A DNA stretch of 64,000 nucleotides from Corallincola platygyrae (GTDB lineage: Bacteria > Pseudomonadota > Gammaproteobacteria > Enterobacterales > Neiellaceae). The notes beneath the pieces were generated by a model. That model was not told where the DNA came from, did no database searches, and saw nothing but the letters and a program-made list of their open reading frames with translations. Where the stretch lies: assembly GCF_039544265.1 (NCBI RefSeq), contig NZ_BAABLI010000008.1, forward strand, positions 434,001 to 498,000, given 5' to 3'. A program made the translations under genes and the position numbers. Shown here piece by piece: positions 15,492-24,565 of the stretch (position 1 is the first letter of the stretch; every line of letters starts with the position of its first letter).

Positions 15492-16151
15492 CATTGATAG
15501 TGCCTGCCATATCGGCAAAAACCCCCCTTCAGATGCCAACGGCGTTTTTGCCAATATCTTTTCTTTGTAGGCGTCCGGGTGGCTGTCCAAAAACATAATA
15601 GGGCCTGGCTCAATGGTATTCACGCGAACATCCGGTGCCAGACTGCGGGCGTAGGATTGGCATAGGTTATCCAAGCCCGCTTTCGTTGCACAGTATGTTG
15701 CCAGTTTGGGGTTGGGGTGACCCACATAGATATCTGTTATTGCGATTACTGAGGGGTGTTTGGCTGCCTTCAGTAGTGGAGTAAAAGCATCTGTCAGTTG
15801 CACCGGCGTGCGCATGTGTACTTGGTAGAATTGGTCAAACTGTTGCAGCTTTGCTAGCAGCGCCTCTGGTGGCTCACCAAACGCAGAAGCGTTATGGAGC
15901 AGCAGATCTAACTGCGTTGTTTGCGAAGTTACCCACTCAGTCAGCGCTACTACCTGTTCAGTGTCGGTAAAGTCCGCCTGAAAAAGTTCTGCCCCCGCTG
16001 CCTGCAGTGACTCCAGCTCTGCCATTTGGGTGCGGTAATGACCCAATACCCGATAGCCTTTTGCGAGCAGTTGCGTGGCCAGGAAGTGTCCTAACCTGCG
16101 CCCAACGCCGCTGATAAAGGCAGTTGGCTTTGTTGTACTGGTTCCCGTCAC
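15420..16151 (-). CDS. folM: Dihydromonapterin reductase (SDR family, FolM-like)
   Basis: A 243-residue short-chain dehydrogenase. The N terminus has the NADPH-binding loop SGVGRRLG, with the Arg pair typical of pteridine reductases and FolM, then HYRTQMAELESL, LLHNASAFG, the catalytic region ITDIYVGHPNPK with YCATK, and the C-terminal VDGGR. FolM reduces dihydromonapterin to tetrahydromonapterin, a cofactor for phenylalanine hydroxylase in some gammaproteobacteria, and has weak dihydrofolate reductase activity. The start is GTG at 16151, immediately after the stop of the hybrid kinase gene, so it may be the last gene of that operon. It runs convergent with, and overlaps, the HPPK-like gene. 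Confidence 0.85.
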   Translation of the reverse strand: MTGTSTTKPTAFISGVGRRLGHFLATQLLAKGYRVLGHYRTQMAELESLQAAGAELFQADFTDTEQVVALTEWVTSQTTQLDLLLHNASAFGEPPEALLAKLQQFDQFYQVHMRTPVQLTDAFTPLLKAAKHPSVIAITDIYVGHPNPKLATYCATKAGLDNLCQSYARSLAPDVRVNTIEPGPIMFLDSHPDAYKEKILAKTPLASEGGFLPIWQALSMLIDNHYMTGARVQVDGGRSVAEL

Positions 16152-19055
16152 TTAACCTGCTCCTACCATTTGTGCTGCCAGATAGCGGTTTATCTCGGCC
16201 AATTGTTCAGGCATCAACTGGGAGAGCTGTTCCTGCAGTTCAACGACTTCTGCCGCGTTTACTGTGTCAGTTTTCAGTGCTTTTTCGTAGGCCTGAGTAA
16301 TTCCAAACAAACGTTTAAGCCCCAGGTTACCGGCAACCCCTTTAATCGCATGCATCTGCTTTCTGCCTGCTTCAAAGTCCTGAGCACTCAGGTACCCAGC
16401 CATCTCCTCAGCAAGTTCACTGTAGTGATCCAGGAACATCTGCATTGCCTGAGCATAAACCTCCTGGTTACCAAGAAGTGTCGCTAAGCCCGATTCACTG
16501 TTAACCAGATCGCTGTCGCTAAAGACTGCGATTTCCGAAGTTGGCTCCGGAGCTGTTGGCTCTGCCGTGTGCGCAGTTTGTTCGCAGTCGCTGGTTGTTT
16601 CGCTATCGAGATAGTCAGGAGCCACAGGTTTGGATGGTAGCCAACGAACCAGCGTCGAAAACAGTTGCTTCTGAGAGATAGGCTTAGCGATATGACCATT
16701 CATGCCCATGGCCAGGCATTTTTCCCGATCACCTTTCATTGCGTTAGCTGTCATCGCCAATATGGATAGTTTCTCATACCTGGCATCGCTGCGAATGGTT
16801 TTGGTGGCTTCGTAGCCATCCATTTCAGGCATCTGAATATCCATCAGTACTGCATCATATGGCGCTGACTGAACCTTGCACACAGCTTCGGTACCGTTAT
16901 TGGCAACTTCGACATTGGCTCCGCTGCAGCTGAGAAGCTCGCGCGCCACCTGTTGGTTGATGGGATTGTCTTCTGCCAGCAATAATCGATAGCCGCTCAG
17001 GTCAGGCACTTCATTGTGAAGGTCTGAACTCTTGTCACCTTGTCTGCTGTAGACACTGTCGGCACCTTTCAGCTCCATCAAGGTGTCAAACAGTGCCGAG
17101 GTGTTTAGCGGTTTGACCAAGGTGGCGGCCGCGCCAGCTTCGCGAGCCTGATTGCGGAGTCCTTCGCTTCCATAGGCTGTAACCAGCACCACGGTGGGAG
17201 TTTTGGCATGTTGGGGCAGTTGATTCAACTTCTCACAGGCCTGAATGCCATTCATGCCAGGCATCTTGTAATCCATCATGATCAGGTCGTAACTTTGGCC
17301 CTCTTCGGCCAAATGTTTAAGCGCCTGTTCTCCGCTGGGCAGGGCGACGGCCTTCATCTTCAGGCTTTCCAACATCTCTACCAGCGTGATGCGGGCTGCG
17401 TCATTGTCATCGACCACCAGCACATTTAGAGCGTTCAGCTCTTGGGGAGGTTCAGAGTTGAGAGACTCTTTCTCAGGCAGCTGATAGCGAGCTGTAAAGT
17501 GGAAACAGCTACCTTTGCCGAATTCACTTTCAACCCAGATCTCGCCCCCCATCATCTCGACCAGACGTCGGCTAATGGCAAGACCCAGTCCGGTGCCTCC
17601 AAATTTACGAGTGGTGGAGTTGTCAGCCTGGCTGAACTTGTCGAATAACTTACTTTGCTGCTCGTCGGTTAAGCCAATACCTGTATCGCGCACAGAGAAA
17701 TGGAGCAATGCATTGCGCTCGTCGCATTGGTCGCAGTTTATATTGACCTCGATCTCGCCTTGAGAGGTGAATTTCACAGCATTGTTGCAGAGGTTGATCA
17801 GGATTTGCCCGAGACGCAGAGGGTCACCGATAAATGACGTGGGCATATCTGGATGACAGCGGAATACCAGCTCAAGCCCTTTCTCTTCCGCGATCAGGGA
17901 AACCATGTTGGAGAGGTTATCGAGAATGTCGACCATCTCGAACGGGATCATCTCCATATCCAGCTTGCCTGCCTCGACCTTGGAAAAATCGAGGATGTCA
18001 TTAAGGATCCCAAGCAGAGTTGAAGCGGATGCCTTCACCTTCTTCAGATAGTCAAACTGCTTATCATCCAGCTCGGTTTTCAGGGCTAAGTCAGTCAAGC
18101 CTATGATGGCATTCATTGGTGTACGGATTTCGTGGCTCATGTTGGCCAGAAACTCCCCCTTGGCCTTGCTGGCAAGCTCAGCTTCATCCTTGGCACTGCG
18201 CAACAGTTTGTTGGTGGCTCTGAGTTCATTGGTGCGCTTAATAACGCGCTCTTCAAGCTCTTCGTTTAGCTTTTGTAGGGCATTGTCAGCGGTGATCCGT
18301 GCCTGAATCTCCTTCTCTGCCTTATCTTTGGCTTCTTCAAGTTGACTGACCTGAATGTCGATTCTGCGGATCAAACGGTTAAAGGCCTGTGCTAACTGGC
18401 TGAGCTCACGGTTACCTTGTAGTTGGAGGTGTTCTGAATCTTCCTTCTTATGATCACTGCGTTGGCTAAGCCGGGCAACGTGTTCAGTGAACGATTTGAG
18501 AGGTGTGTGCAAACGCTTTTGGATAACTAACAAAGCGACGCCCATGATCAGTACCAGGCTTATCACGGAGTTAGCGATGGTCAATGTGGCACGCTCGTAA
18601 ATCAGCTCGGATACCCACTCATCATCGGCATAAATGATCAGCTGACCTAAGGGTGTGTCCTGTCGTTGCTGGTTGTAGAACAGAGGCAATGTACGCGGGC
18701 TGACCGTTTGAAATTCATTGATGTTGGTGGATGTAGCTGGTGTATCACCGACGCTGGCGACCCTGTTGCCATCAAAATCGACCACTTCAACCCCCTCAAC
18801 ATAGGGCAGGTTGTATAGCCCCACGAGTTGGGCATTTAGCAGAGAGTCGTCATAGGTCCACAGCGACTTGGCAATACCTGGCCCGAAGCTCTCCAATATG
18901 CCTGAGACCAACTCTTCAAGTCGGTCATTCATGTTGTTATGGGTGTACGTTAACTGGACCGTGATTAACAGAGCTGCGATGGCCAGATAGGCACCACAGA
19001 TCATCTTAATCACCTGCACCGCCATCGATTGTTTGGGATGTGTGCGGTTTACCAT
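16152..19055 (-). CDS. Hybrid sensor histidine kinase with two receivers and HPt (BarA-like)
   Basis: 967 residues. Helix 1 (about 15-35), a periplasmic sensor (about 36-160), helix 2 (about 165-182), HAMP and coiled coil (about 185-295), HisKA with NMSHEIRTPMNAI (phospho-acceptor His about 308), HATPase with VRDTGIGL and GGTGLGLAIS, two receivers (Asp in MMDYKMP and LMDIQMP), and a C-terminal HPt with MHAIKGVAGNLGL. All phosphorelay residues look intact. It lies directly downstream of a periplasmic amino-acid-type binding protein (12-nt gap), which probably delivers the ligand signal. The cognate output regulator is not adjacent on this strand; the HPt would pass phosphate to a distant partner. 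Confidence 0.92.
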   Translation of the reverse strand: MVNRTHPKQSMAVQVIKMICGAYLAIAALLITVQLTYTHNNMNDRLEELVSGILESFGPGIAKSLWTYDDSLLNAQLVGLYNLPYVEGVEVVDFDGNRVASVGDTPATSTNINEFQTVSPRTLPLFYNQQRQDTPLGQLIIYADDEWVSELIYERATLTIANSVISLVLIMGVALLVIQKRLHTPLKSFTEHVARLSQRSDHKKEDSEHLQLQGNRELSQLAQAFNRLIRRIDIQVSQLEEAKDKAEKEIQARITADNALQKLNEELEERVIKRTNELRATNKLLRSAKDEAELASKAKGEFLANMSHEIRTPMNAIIGLTDLALKTELDDKQFDYLKKVKASASTLLGILNDILDFSKVEAGKLDMEMIPFEMVDILDNLSNMVSLIAEEKGLELVFRCHPDMPTSFIGDPLRLGQILINLCNNAVKFTSQGEIEVNINCDQCDERNALLHFSVRDTGIGLTDEQQSKLFDKFSQADNSTTRKFGGTGLGLAISRRLVEMMGGEIWVESEFGKGSCFHFTARYQLPEKESLNSEPPQELNALNVLVVDDNDAARITLVEMLESLKMKAVALPSGEQALKHLAEEGQSYDLIMMDYKMPGMNGIQACEKLNQLPQHAKTPTVVLVTAYGSEGLRNQAREAGAAATLVKPLNTSALFDTLMELKGADSVYSRQGDKSSDLHNEVPDLSGYRLLLAEDNPINQQVARELLSCSGANVEVANNGTEAVCKVQSAPYDAVLMDIQMPEMDGYEATKTIRSDARYEKLSILAMTANAMKGDREKCLAMGMNGHIAKPISQKQLFSTLVRWLPSKPVAPDYLDSETTSDCEQTAHTAEPTAPEPTSEIAVFSDSDLVNSESGLATLLGNQEVYAQAMQMFLDHYSELAEEMAGYLSAQDFEAGRKQMHAIKGVAGNLGLKRLFGITQAYEKALKTDTVNAAEVVELQEQLSQLMPEQLAEINRYLAAQMVGAG

Positions 19056-19067
19056 AGAAAAACAACC

Positions 19068-19832
19068 TTAATTCAAATAGCGGGAAACCAGCTCTTTGTA
19101 GCGTCCGGTATTGTGGAGCTGAGCTAACCCCTCATTAAATTCATTGCGAAGTTGCTCATCCTTGAAACTGACCTGAAACTGGGTGGCTTCGGAGAAAATC
19201 GGGTGCACCACCAATGGGTCTCGGGTGTCGAAATTATCATCTAATTGTGCCGATAATGCTTTAAATACATTCAACTCAATGATGATAGTATCCGCACGAT
19301 CGTGCCAGAACATTTTGACCGCTTGGATCGGGTTGGGCAGCTCTGTATAGCGCAAAGGTACCGGCGAATTTTGGATACGCTGGGGCGAAAACATCGCGGC
19401 GAACTCTCCACCTAGCTGGCGATAGGTATTCTGGCTTGTCACCACCCGGAGCCCGGTGAGGTCAGAGATGTTCTGTAATCTCAGGTGTTGCTTCTTTTTG
19501 CTGAGAGCGACATAGCGGTAGGCGATAAAGGGAGCTGAATAGTAGTTACCATCAGGACGTTCCTGTACCCCGACCGCGGCATCGGCGCTTCCATTCCCCA
19601 GTAGGTGCGTCAGTCGCCGATTAGAGGCCTGGAATGACTCAAAGGTATGACCCCGGGTAGCCAATGCTTCGCGCAGAATAGCGACCTCTAAACCGCGCTT
19701 GCCACCGGCCATCACATAGGGGGGACGATCCTCTCCTACCGCCACAACCAGATGCGCAGCAAACACGGGCTGCATGATACAGGTTGTCACAATTGCGACT
19801 AAGAAAGTGAATTGACACCCAAATCGACCCAC
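19068..19832 (-). CDS. Periplasmic solute-binding protein (SBP_bac_3 family)
   Basis: About 254 residues with a signal peptide ending PVFAAHL, then a type 3 solute-binding fold (VVAVGEDRPPYVM, ADAAVGVQERPDG, LTGLRVVTSQNTY, FNEGLAQLHNTGRYKELV). This family binds polar amino acids or acts as the sensor module of kinases. The frame is open to 19919, but that would place the start inside rapA. GTG at 19832 has GGGA upstream and gives a clean signal peptide, so I chose it with moderate certainty. No ABC permease or ATPase is nearby, and the next gene is a hybrid kinase, so it is probably a sensory rather than a transport protein. Confidence 0.8.
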   Translation of the reverse strand: MGRFGCQFTFLVAIVTTCIMQPVFAAHLVVAVGEDRPPYVMAGGKRGLEVAILREALATRGHTFESFQASNRRLTHLLGNGSADAAVGVQERPDGNYYSAPFIAYRYVALSKKKQHLRLQNISDLTGLRVVTSQNTYRQLGGEFAAMFSPQRIQNSPVPLRYTELPNPIQAVKMFWHDRADTIIIELNVFKALSAQLDDNFDTRDPLVVHPIFSEATQFQVSFKDEQLRNEFNEGLAQLHNTGRYKELVSRYLN

Positions 19833-19896
19833 GAAGATCCCATATGCTGTCACGCGATTGAATGGATGACAGCATACATCAGCCAAGCATGTGGGG

Positions 19897-22803
19897 CTAT
19901 CCGTTATGGCTGACCACAATCAAACGAATGGCATCCAGTTTCAGTTGCGCTTTGTCCAGCGCATTAAGCAGGCCCTCTTTTTGCTCCTGAAGGAATTGGA
20001 TCTCATCTTCTCGAATTGATGGGTTAACCGCCTTTAGCGCCAATAGTCGGTTCTGCTCAGCGTCCAGCGTGTTGATAACCTGCTGGCGAGCTTCTTCCTG
20101 TAGCGCTGCCATCGATGTCTCTGCCAGCGGCTTACTCTGATTCAAAAGCGGATGAACCACACTCTGTGCCGTCATCGCCAGTTTTGAAGCAGTATGACGA
20201 TTCACACGCGACAATTGTTTCTGCAGCCCCTCAAAAGGTACTTTGTCTGCCAGGTTGCTGCCGTTTTTATCCATCAACAGTCTGATCGGGGTTGGCGGCA
20301 GGAAGCGACCCATTTGGTAATGGCGCGGTGCAGTTGCTTCAGCTACGTAGATCAGTTCGACAAGCACGGTTCCAGCTGGCAGGGCTTTGTTTGGCAACAG
20401 GGATACGGTCGCACTACCTGTATCACCGGTCAGAATCATCTCTAGAATGCCTCCGACCATGGGGTGATCCCAGGTCATCAGCTGCACATCCTCCCGGGCC
20501 AGCGCGGTCTGGCGATCAAAGGTGATCTGAACGCCGTCGTCTGGCAGTCCGGGAATATGGGGATACAACATGTGGTCACTGGGCTTCAGGATCATCACGT
20601 TGGTGCTGCCATCTTCCTGGTTGATTCCCAGAGTGTCGAACAGGCTGAACATAAAGGTGGCGAGTTCAGTCTTGTTGTCTTCGACACTGACTAAATCAGC
20701 GAGTTGCTCAGCTCTACCCTGGCCAGACGAGTGTAACTCCAGCAGCTTGTCACGGCCCTGTTCAAGCTGTTGCTTTAACTTCTGATAGCTTTTTTGAGTA
20801 TCGGACAGCAACTCGTCCCATGTGCCTGTTTCGTCGCCCTTAATCGTAGGCCAGAGGTTTGACTCATATTCGCGATAAAGTGCGTCTCCGCATGGATTGA
20901 TCTGGGCGAAGGCCTGTAATCCTTGATCGTACCAATCGAGCAATCTCGCCTGACTTGAGTCAGCGAAGTAGGGAGCATGAACAGAGATCGTTCGTGTCTG
21001 ACCGATTCGGTCGAGTCGACCGATACGTTGTTCCAGCAAGTCTGGGTGTGCTGGCAGGTCGAACAGCACCAGGTGAGCGGCAAACTGGAAGTTTCGGCCT
21101 TCACTACCGATCTCAGAGCAAACCAGAACCTGTGCGCCTTCTTCCATGTCGGCAAAATAGGCTGCGGCGCGGTCACGCTCAAGAATACTCATATCCTCGT
21201 GGAACACGCCGGTAGGGATACCTTCTTTCTGGCGCAGCGCTTGCTCCAGTTGCATAGCCGTTTGTTTGCGACTGCAGATAATCAGGACTTTTTCCTGTTT
21301 TAGTTCGCCCTTCAATTGATCAATCAACCAGCCTACGCGTGGGTCGAACTGCCACCAACTGGCATCTTCGCCTTCAAACTGCTGGAATACGCGTTCAGGA
21401 TAAAGGCACTCCGGAATAGGTGACTGCTGTTTATTGCTGTTCAGCGCTGCAATTACCTTAATAGCGGTTTTGTATTGCTCTGGCATAGTCAACGAGTGGC
21501 GACACAGTTGACGGCCCGGGAAACCCTTGATTGCGCTACGGCTGTTGCGGAACATGACACGGCTGGTTCCGTGACGGTCCAACAGAGCGGCAATTAATTC
21601 ATTTCGCGCTGCTTGCTGTTCTGGGGCTGAGACACTGTCATCCAAACAGTTGAGCTGGGGCTGAATGTCCTGCTCACTAAGCAGTTCAGTGAGCTGGGCC
21701 TGTTCAGCCTGAGTTAGCGGTGTATCACGCAGCAAAGCGTCTGCGGCATCGGCAACCTGACGGTAGCCCTGCTCCTCACTGACAAACGCCTCGTAATCAA
21801 AGAAACGATCCGGATCTAACAAACGCAGGCGAGCAAAGTGACTTTCATGGCCCAACTGGTCCGGTGTCGCAGTGAGTAGCAATACGCTTTCAGTTTCTTC
21901 TGCCAGGCTTTCTACTACCTGATAATCTCGACTGGGTTTCTCTTTTGACCATGCCAAGTGGTGTGCTTCGTCCACCACCAACATGTCCCAGCCAGCATCT
22001 ATGGCGTAGTCGAACCACTGCTTTTTACGCAGCAGTTTAGGGGTACACAATACCAACTGTTCCGTTTCAAACGGGTTGAGCGCCTCGTCATAGGCCTGTT
22101 GGCAGCGCTCTTCATCAAAGATTGCAAACTTAAGATTAAAGCGACGAAGCATCTCTACCAGCCACTGGTAAAGCAGGGCTTCTGGGACCACAGCGATCAC
22201 ACGTTGGGCCCGGCCAGTCAGCAGCTGCTGATGAATAATCAAACCCGCTTCGATGGTTTTACCTAAGCCCACTTCGTCGGCCAACAAAAGCCGTGGTGCG
22301 TGGCGCTTACCGGCCTCGTGAGCAATATGAAGCTGGTGCGGAACCAAGCCAATGCGACCACCAACAAGCCCTCTTAGCTGCGAACGCTGCCAGCCCAGTT
22401 GGGTTTGCCAACAGTTGTAGCGCATCGCAAAGCGGTCACTTTTGTCTACCTGACCTGCAAACAATTTATCCTGCGGCTTATTAAAGCGCAGTTCGTGGCT
22501 GAGCAAGGTTTCGCGAAGCTCTGTTGCTTCACCTGTGTCCGTGCGGGTGCCTTGGTAAGTCAGCAGGTCATTGGCCTCGACTATCTCATCTACCGTCATT
22601 TGCCAGCCGTCACCACTTTCAATGACGTCGCCGGGGTGAAAACGTACCCGAGTGACAGGGGCATCATTTTTTGCATAGTGGCGCTGCTCGCCGCTGGCAG
22701 TAAACATCAAGGTGATCTGGCGGGCATCGATGTTTACCAGGGTTCCTAATCCAAGTTCGCTTTCACTATCACTGATCCAGCGTTGGCCGAGGGCAAATGG
22801 CAT
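19897..22803 (-). CDS. rapA: RNA polymerase-associated ATPase RapA
   Basis: 968 residues, equal to E. coli RapA (968). A SWI2/SNF2 ATPase that binds RNA polymerase and helps it recycle after termination. The N-terminal Tudor-like part begins MPFALGQRWISD. The helicase core carries Walker A LLADEVGLGKT (174-184) and DEAHHL (motif II), and the second RecA lobe has CSEIGSEGRNFQ and LLEQRIGRLDRIGQT. The C-terminal part ends with the long helical tail usual for RapA. Full length and intact motifs. It is divergent from PhoH2 across a 234-nt gap; the downstream binding-protein gene starts just after its stop. Confidence 0.97.
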   Translation of the reverse strand: MPFALGQRWISDSESELGLGTLVNIDARQITLMFTASGEQRHYAKNDAPVTRVRFHPGDVIESGDGWQMTVDEIVEANDLLTYQGTRTDTGEATELRETLLSHELRFNKPQDKLFAGQVDKSDRFAMRYNCWQTQLGWQRSQLRGLVGGRIGLVPHQLHIAHEAGKRHAPRLLLADEVGLGKTIEAGLIIHQQLLTGRAQRVIAVVPEALLYQWLVEMLRRFNLKFAIFDEERCQQAYDEALNPFETEQLVLCTPKLLRKKQWFDYAIDAGWDMLVVDEAHHLAWSKEKPSRDYQVVESLAEETESVLLLTATPDQLGHESHFARLRLLDPDRFFDYEAFVSEEQGYRQVADAADALLRDTPLTQAEQAQLTELLSEQDIQPQLNCLDDSVSAPEQQAARNELIAALLDRHGTSRVMFRNSRSAIKGFPGRQLCRHSLTMPEQYKTAIKVIAALNSNKQQSPIPECLYPERVFQQFEGEDASWWQFDPRVGWLIDQLKGELKQEKVLIICSRKQTAMQLEQALRQKEGIPTGVFHEDMSILERDRAAAYFADMEEGAQVLVCSEIGSEGRNFQFAAHLVLFDLPAHPDLLEQRIGRLDRIGQTRTISVHAPYFADSSQARLLDWYDQGLQAFAQINPCGDALYREYESNLWPTIKGDETGTWDELLSDTQKSYQKLKQQLEQGRDKLLELHSSGQGRAEQLADLVSVEDNKTELATFMFSLFDTLGINQEDGSTNVMILKPSDHMLYPHIPGLPDDGVQITFDRQTALAREDVQLMTWDHPMVGGILEMILTGDTGSATVSLLPNKALPAGTVLVELIYVAEATAPRHYQMGRFLPPTPIRLLMDKNGSNLADKVPFEGLQKQLSRVNRHTASKLAMTAQSVVHPLLNQSKPLAETSMAALQEEARQQVINTLDAEQNRLLALKAVNPSIREDEIQFLQEQKEGLLNALDKAQLKLDAIRLIVVSHNG

Positions 22804-23037
22804 GGTGTCTTGTTCCGAAGCAGGGGCTGAAAAAAAGGGCGCTATGTTAATCGAAGTGTAGACGTCACGCAGCCCAAGAATTGTGCGATCGGTCGGTTTT
22901 ATTTTTTTGCTGGTCGAAGTAGGCTAGGAGATGTTGGCTTCAGGCAGTGTTTTTGTCTCGAAGCTGACTGCTACCGAGCAAGTGAGGGCAGTCTTCAGAG
23001 ACTTGCCGTTTGTCAAAGCAACCCAGGAGAAATGCCT

Positions 23038-24426
23038 ATGGGTCAGGAAGACAAGATCCTCTATATCCTCGATACCAACGTCCTACTTCACGAGCCTCTC
23101 GCGATATACAACTTTCAGGAACACGATGTCATAGTGCCTATGACGGTTCTTGAAGAGCTAGACCAAATCAAAGATCGAAAAAAAGATGTCAGTCGTGATG
23201 CTCGCATCGCTATCCGTGCTATTGACGATGCGTTACGAGATGCAACCCCGGAAGAAATAACCGCAGGTGTGCCTTTGCCCACCGCCAATGAGGTGTCTGG
23301 TACTGGCAGCGGCCACCTCTCTATTTATGCGGATCATGCTTTGCCTCAGGTGCAGGAGCACCTACCCGGTGAAGCCAATGATAACCGCATTATTAACACG
23401 GCTCTGTATCTGCAGGAGGAGAAAAAACCACTGAAAGTGGTTCTGGTAACCAAAGACATCAACATGCGCCTCAAGGCCAAAGGCGCAGGCCTGAATCATG
23501 TTGAAGATTACCGCACCGACCAATTGATCAGTGACGTCAGCCTCTTGTCAAAGGGCTTTCAGGAGGTAGAAGGCAACTTCTGGGAGCAGGTCAGCGACTG
23601 CGAAACCAGCTCCGATGGACGGGATACCGTGCAGGAGGTTACCGCACCTCAGATAGACAATATTTTCCCCAACCAGTATTTGCTGGATGAAACCGAGCAG
23701 TTCTGTGGCCGGGTCATCGGTGCTGAAGGTGACAGACTTAAGTTTCGGGACTTGGGGCGTGAACGCTTGATGAGTCGCACGGCCTGGGGCGTGTCACCCA
23801 AAAACATTTATCAGGGCATGGCGTTAAATGCTTTGCTGGATCCGGACATTGATCTTGTCATTCTTACCGGGCCTGCCGGTTGCGGTAAAACCCTGTTGGC
23901 ATTGGCCTGTGCTTTGGAGCAGGTGGTTGAAACCGGTACCTATGACAAGGTGATCGTGACCAGAAATACGCCAGAAATTGCCGAGTCAATCGGCTTCTTA
24001 CCTGGCACAGAAGAGGAAAAGATGGCGCCCTGGCTGGCGGCCGTAACTGATACGTTAGAGGTGCTGCATAAGAGTGACGAAAATTTTGAAGGCAGCATGC
24101 ACTACATCATGGAGAAGGCCAACATCCAGTTTAAGTCGATAAACTTTATGCGCGGACGCAGTATTCAGAACTCGTTTGTGCTGCTGGATGAGTGCCAGAA
24201 CCTGACCGCGTCCCAGATTAAAACCATCATCACCCGGTGTGGTGAGGGCACTAAGCTGGTGTGCTCGGGCAACCTGTCTCAGATCGACAGCAACTACCTG
24301 ACCGCTGTGACTTCAGGACTGACCTATATCGTTGAACGCTTTAAAGATTTTGAGGGCAGCGCTAACGTCTATCTGAACGGTGTGGTGAGGAGCCGCTTGG
24401 CATCTTTTGCAGAGGAACACCTGTAA
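23038..24426 (+). CDS. PhoH2-type protein (PIN domain fused to PhoH ATPase)
   Basis: About 462 residues. An N-terminal PIN ribonuclease domain (YILDTNVLLHEP, with ELDQIKDRK, RIINTALYL and VTKDINMRLKA supplying the acidic residues) is joined to a C-terminal PhoH P-loop ATPase with GPAGCGKTLLALA, RNTPEIAESIGFLPG and the Walker B region FVLLDECQNLT. PhoH2 proteins are described as ATP-dependent RNA helicase-ribonucleases. Start: AGGAGA at 23025-23030 fits ATG 23038 (7-nt spacing) better than the ATG at 23032. It is followed by a clear terminator, so it is monocistronic. Confidence 0.93.
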   Translation: MGQEDKILYILDTNVLLHEPLAIYNFQEHDVIVPMTVLEELDQIKDRKKDVSRDARIAIRAIDDALRDATPEEITAGVPLPTANEVSGTGSGHLSIYADHALPQVQEHLPGEANDNRIINTALYLQEEKKPLKVVLVTKDINMRLKAKGAGLNHVEDYRTDQLISDVSLLSKGFQEVEGNFWEQVSDCETSSDGRDTVQEVTAPQIDNIFPNQYLLDETEQFCGRVIGAEGDRLKFRDLGRERLMSRTAWGVSPKNIYQGMALNALLDPDIDLVILTGPAGCGKTLLALACALEQVVETGTYDKVIVTRNTPEIAESIGFLPGTEEEKMAPWLAAVTDTLEVLHKSDENFEGSMHYIMEKANIQFKSINFMRGRSIQNSFVLLDECQNLTASQIKTIITRCGEGTKLVCSGNLSQIDSNYLTAVTSGLTYIVERFKDFEGSANVYLNGVVRSRLASFAEEHL

Positions 24427-24460
24427 AAACCTTCGTCTCTTTTCACGTTTTTAACAAAAT

Positions 24461-24481
24461 GGCCGCTTTGCGGCCTTTTTG
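24461..24481 (+). terminator. Rho-independent terminator after PhoH2
   Basis: GGCCGC-TTT-GCGGCC stem-loop (24461-24475) followed by TTTTT, 35 nt after the phoH2 stop codon. Confidence 0.85.
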
Positions 24482-24565
24482 TTATTGAAATGTTACTTCT
24501 GCCGCTTATAAATGATTGAAAAACCGACTAAGGTAAAGCATACATTGGTCTAATCAATTTTCAGT

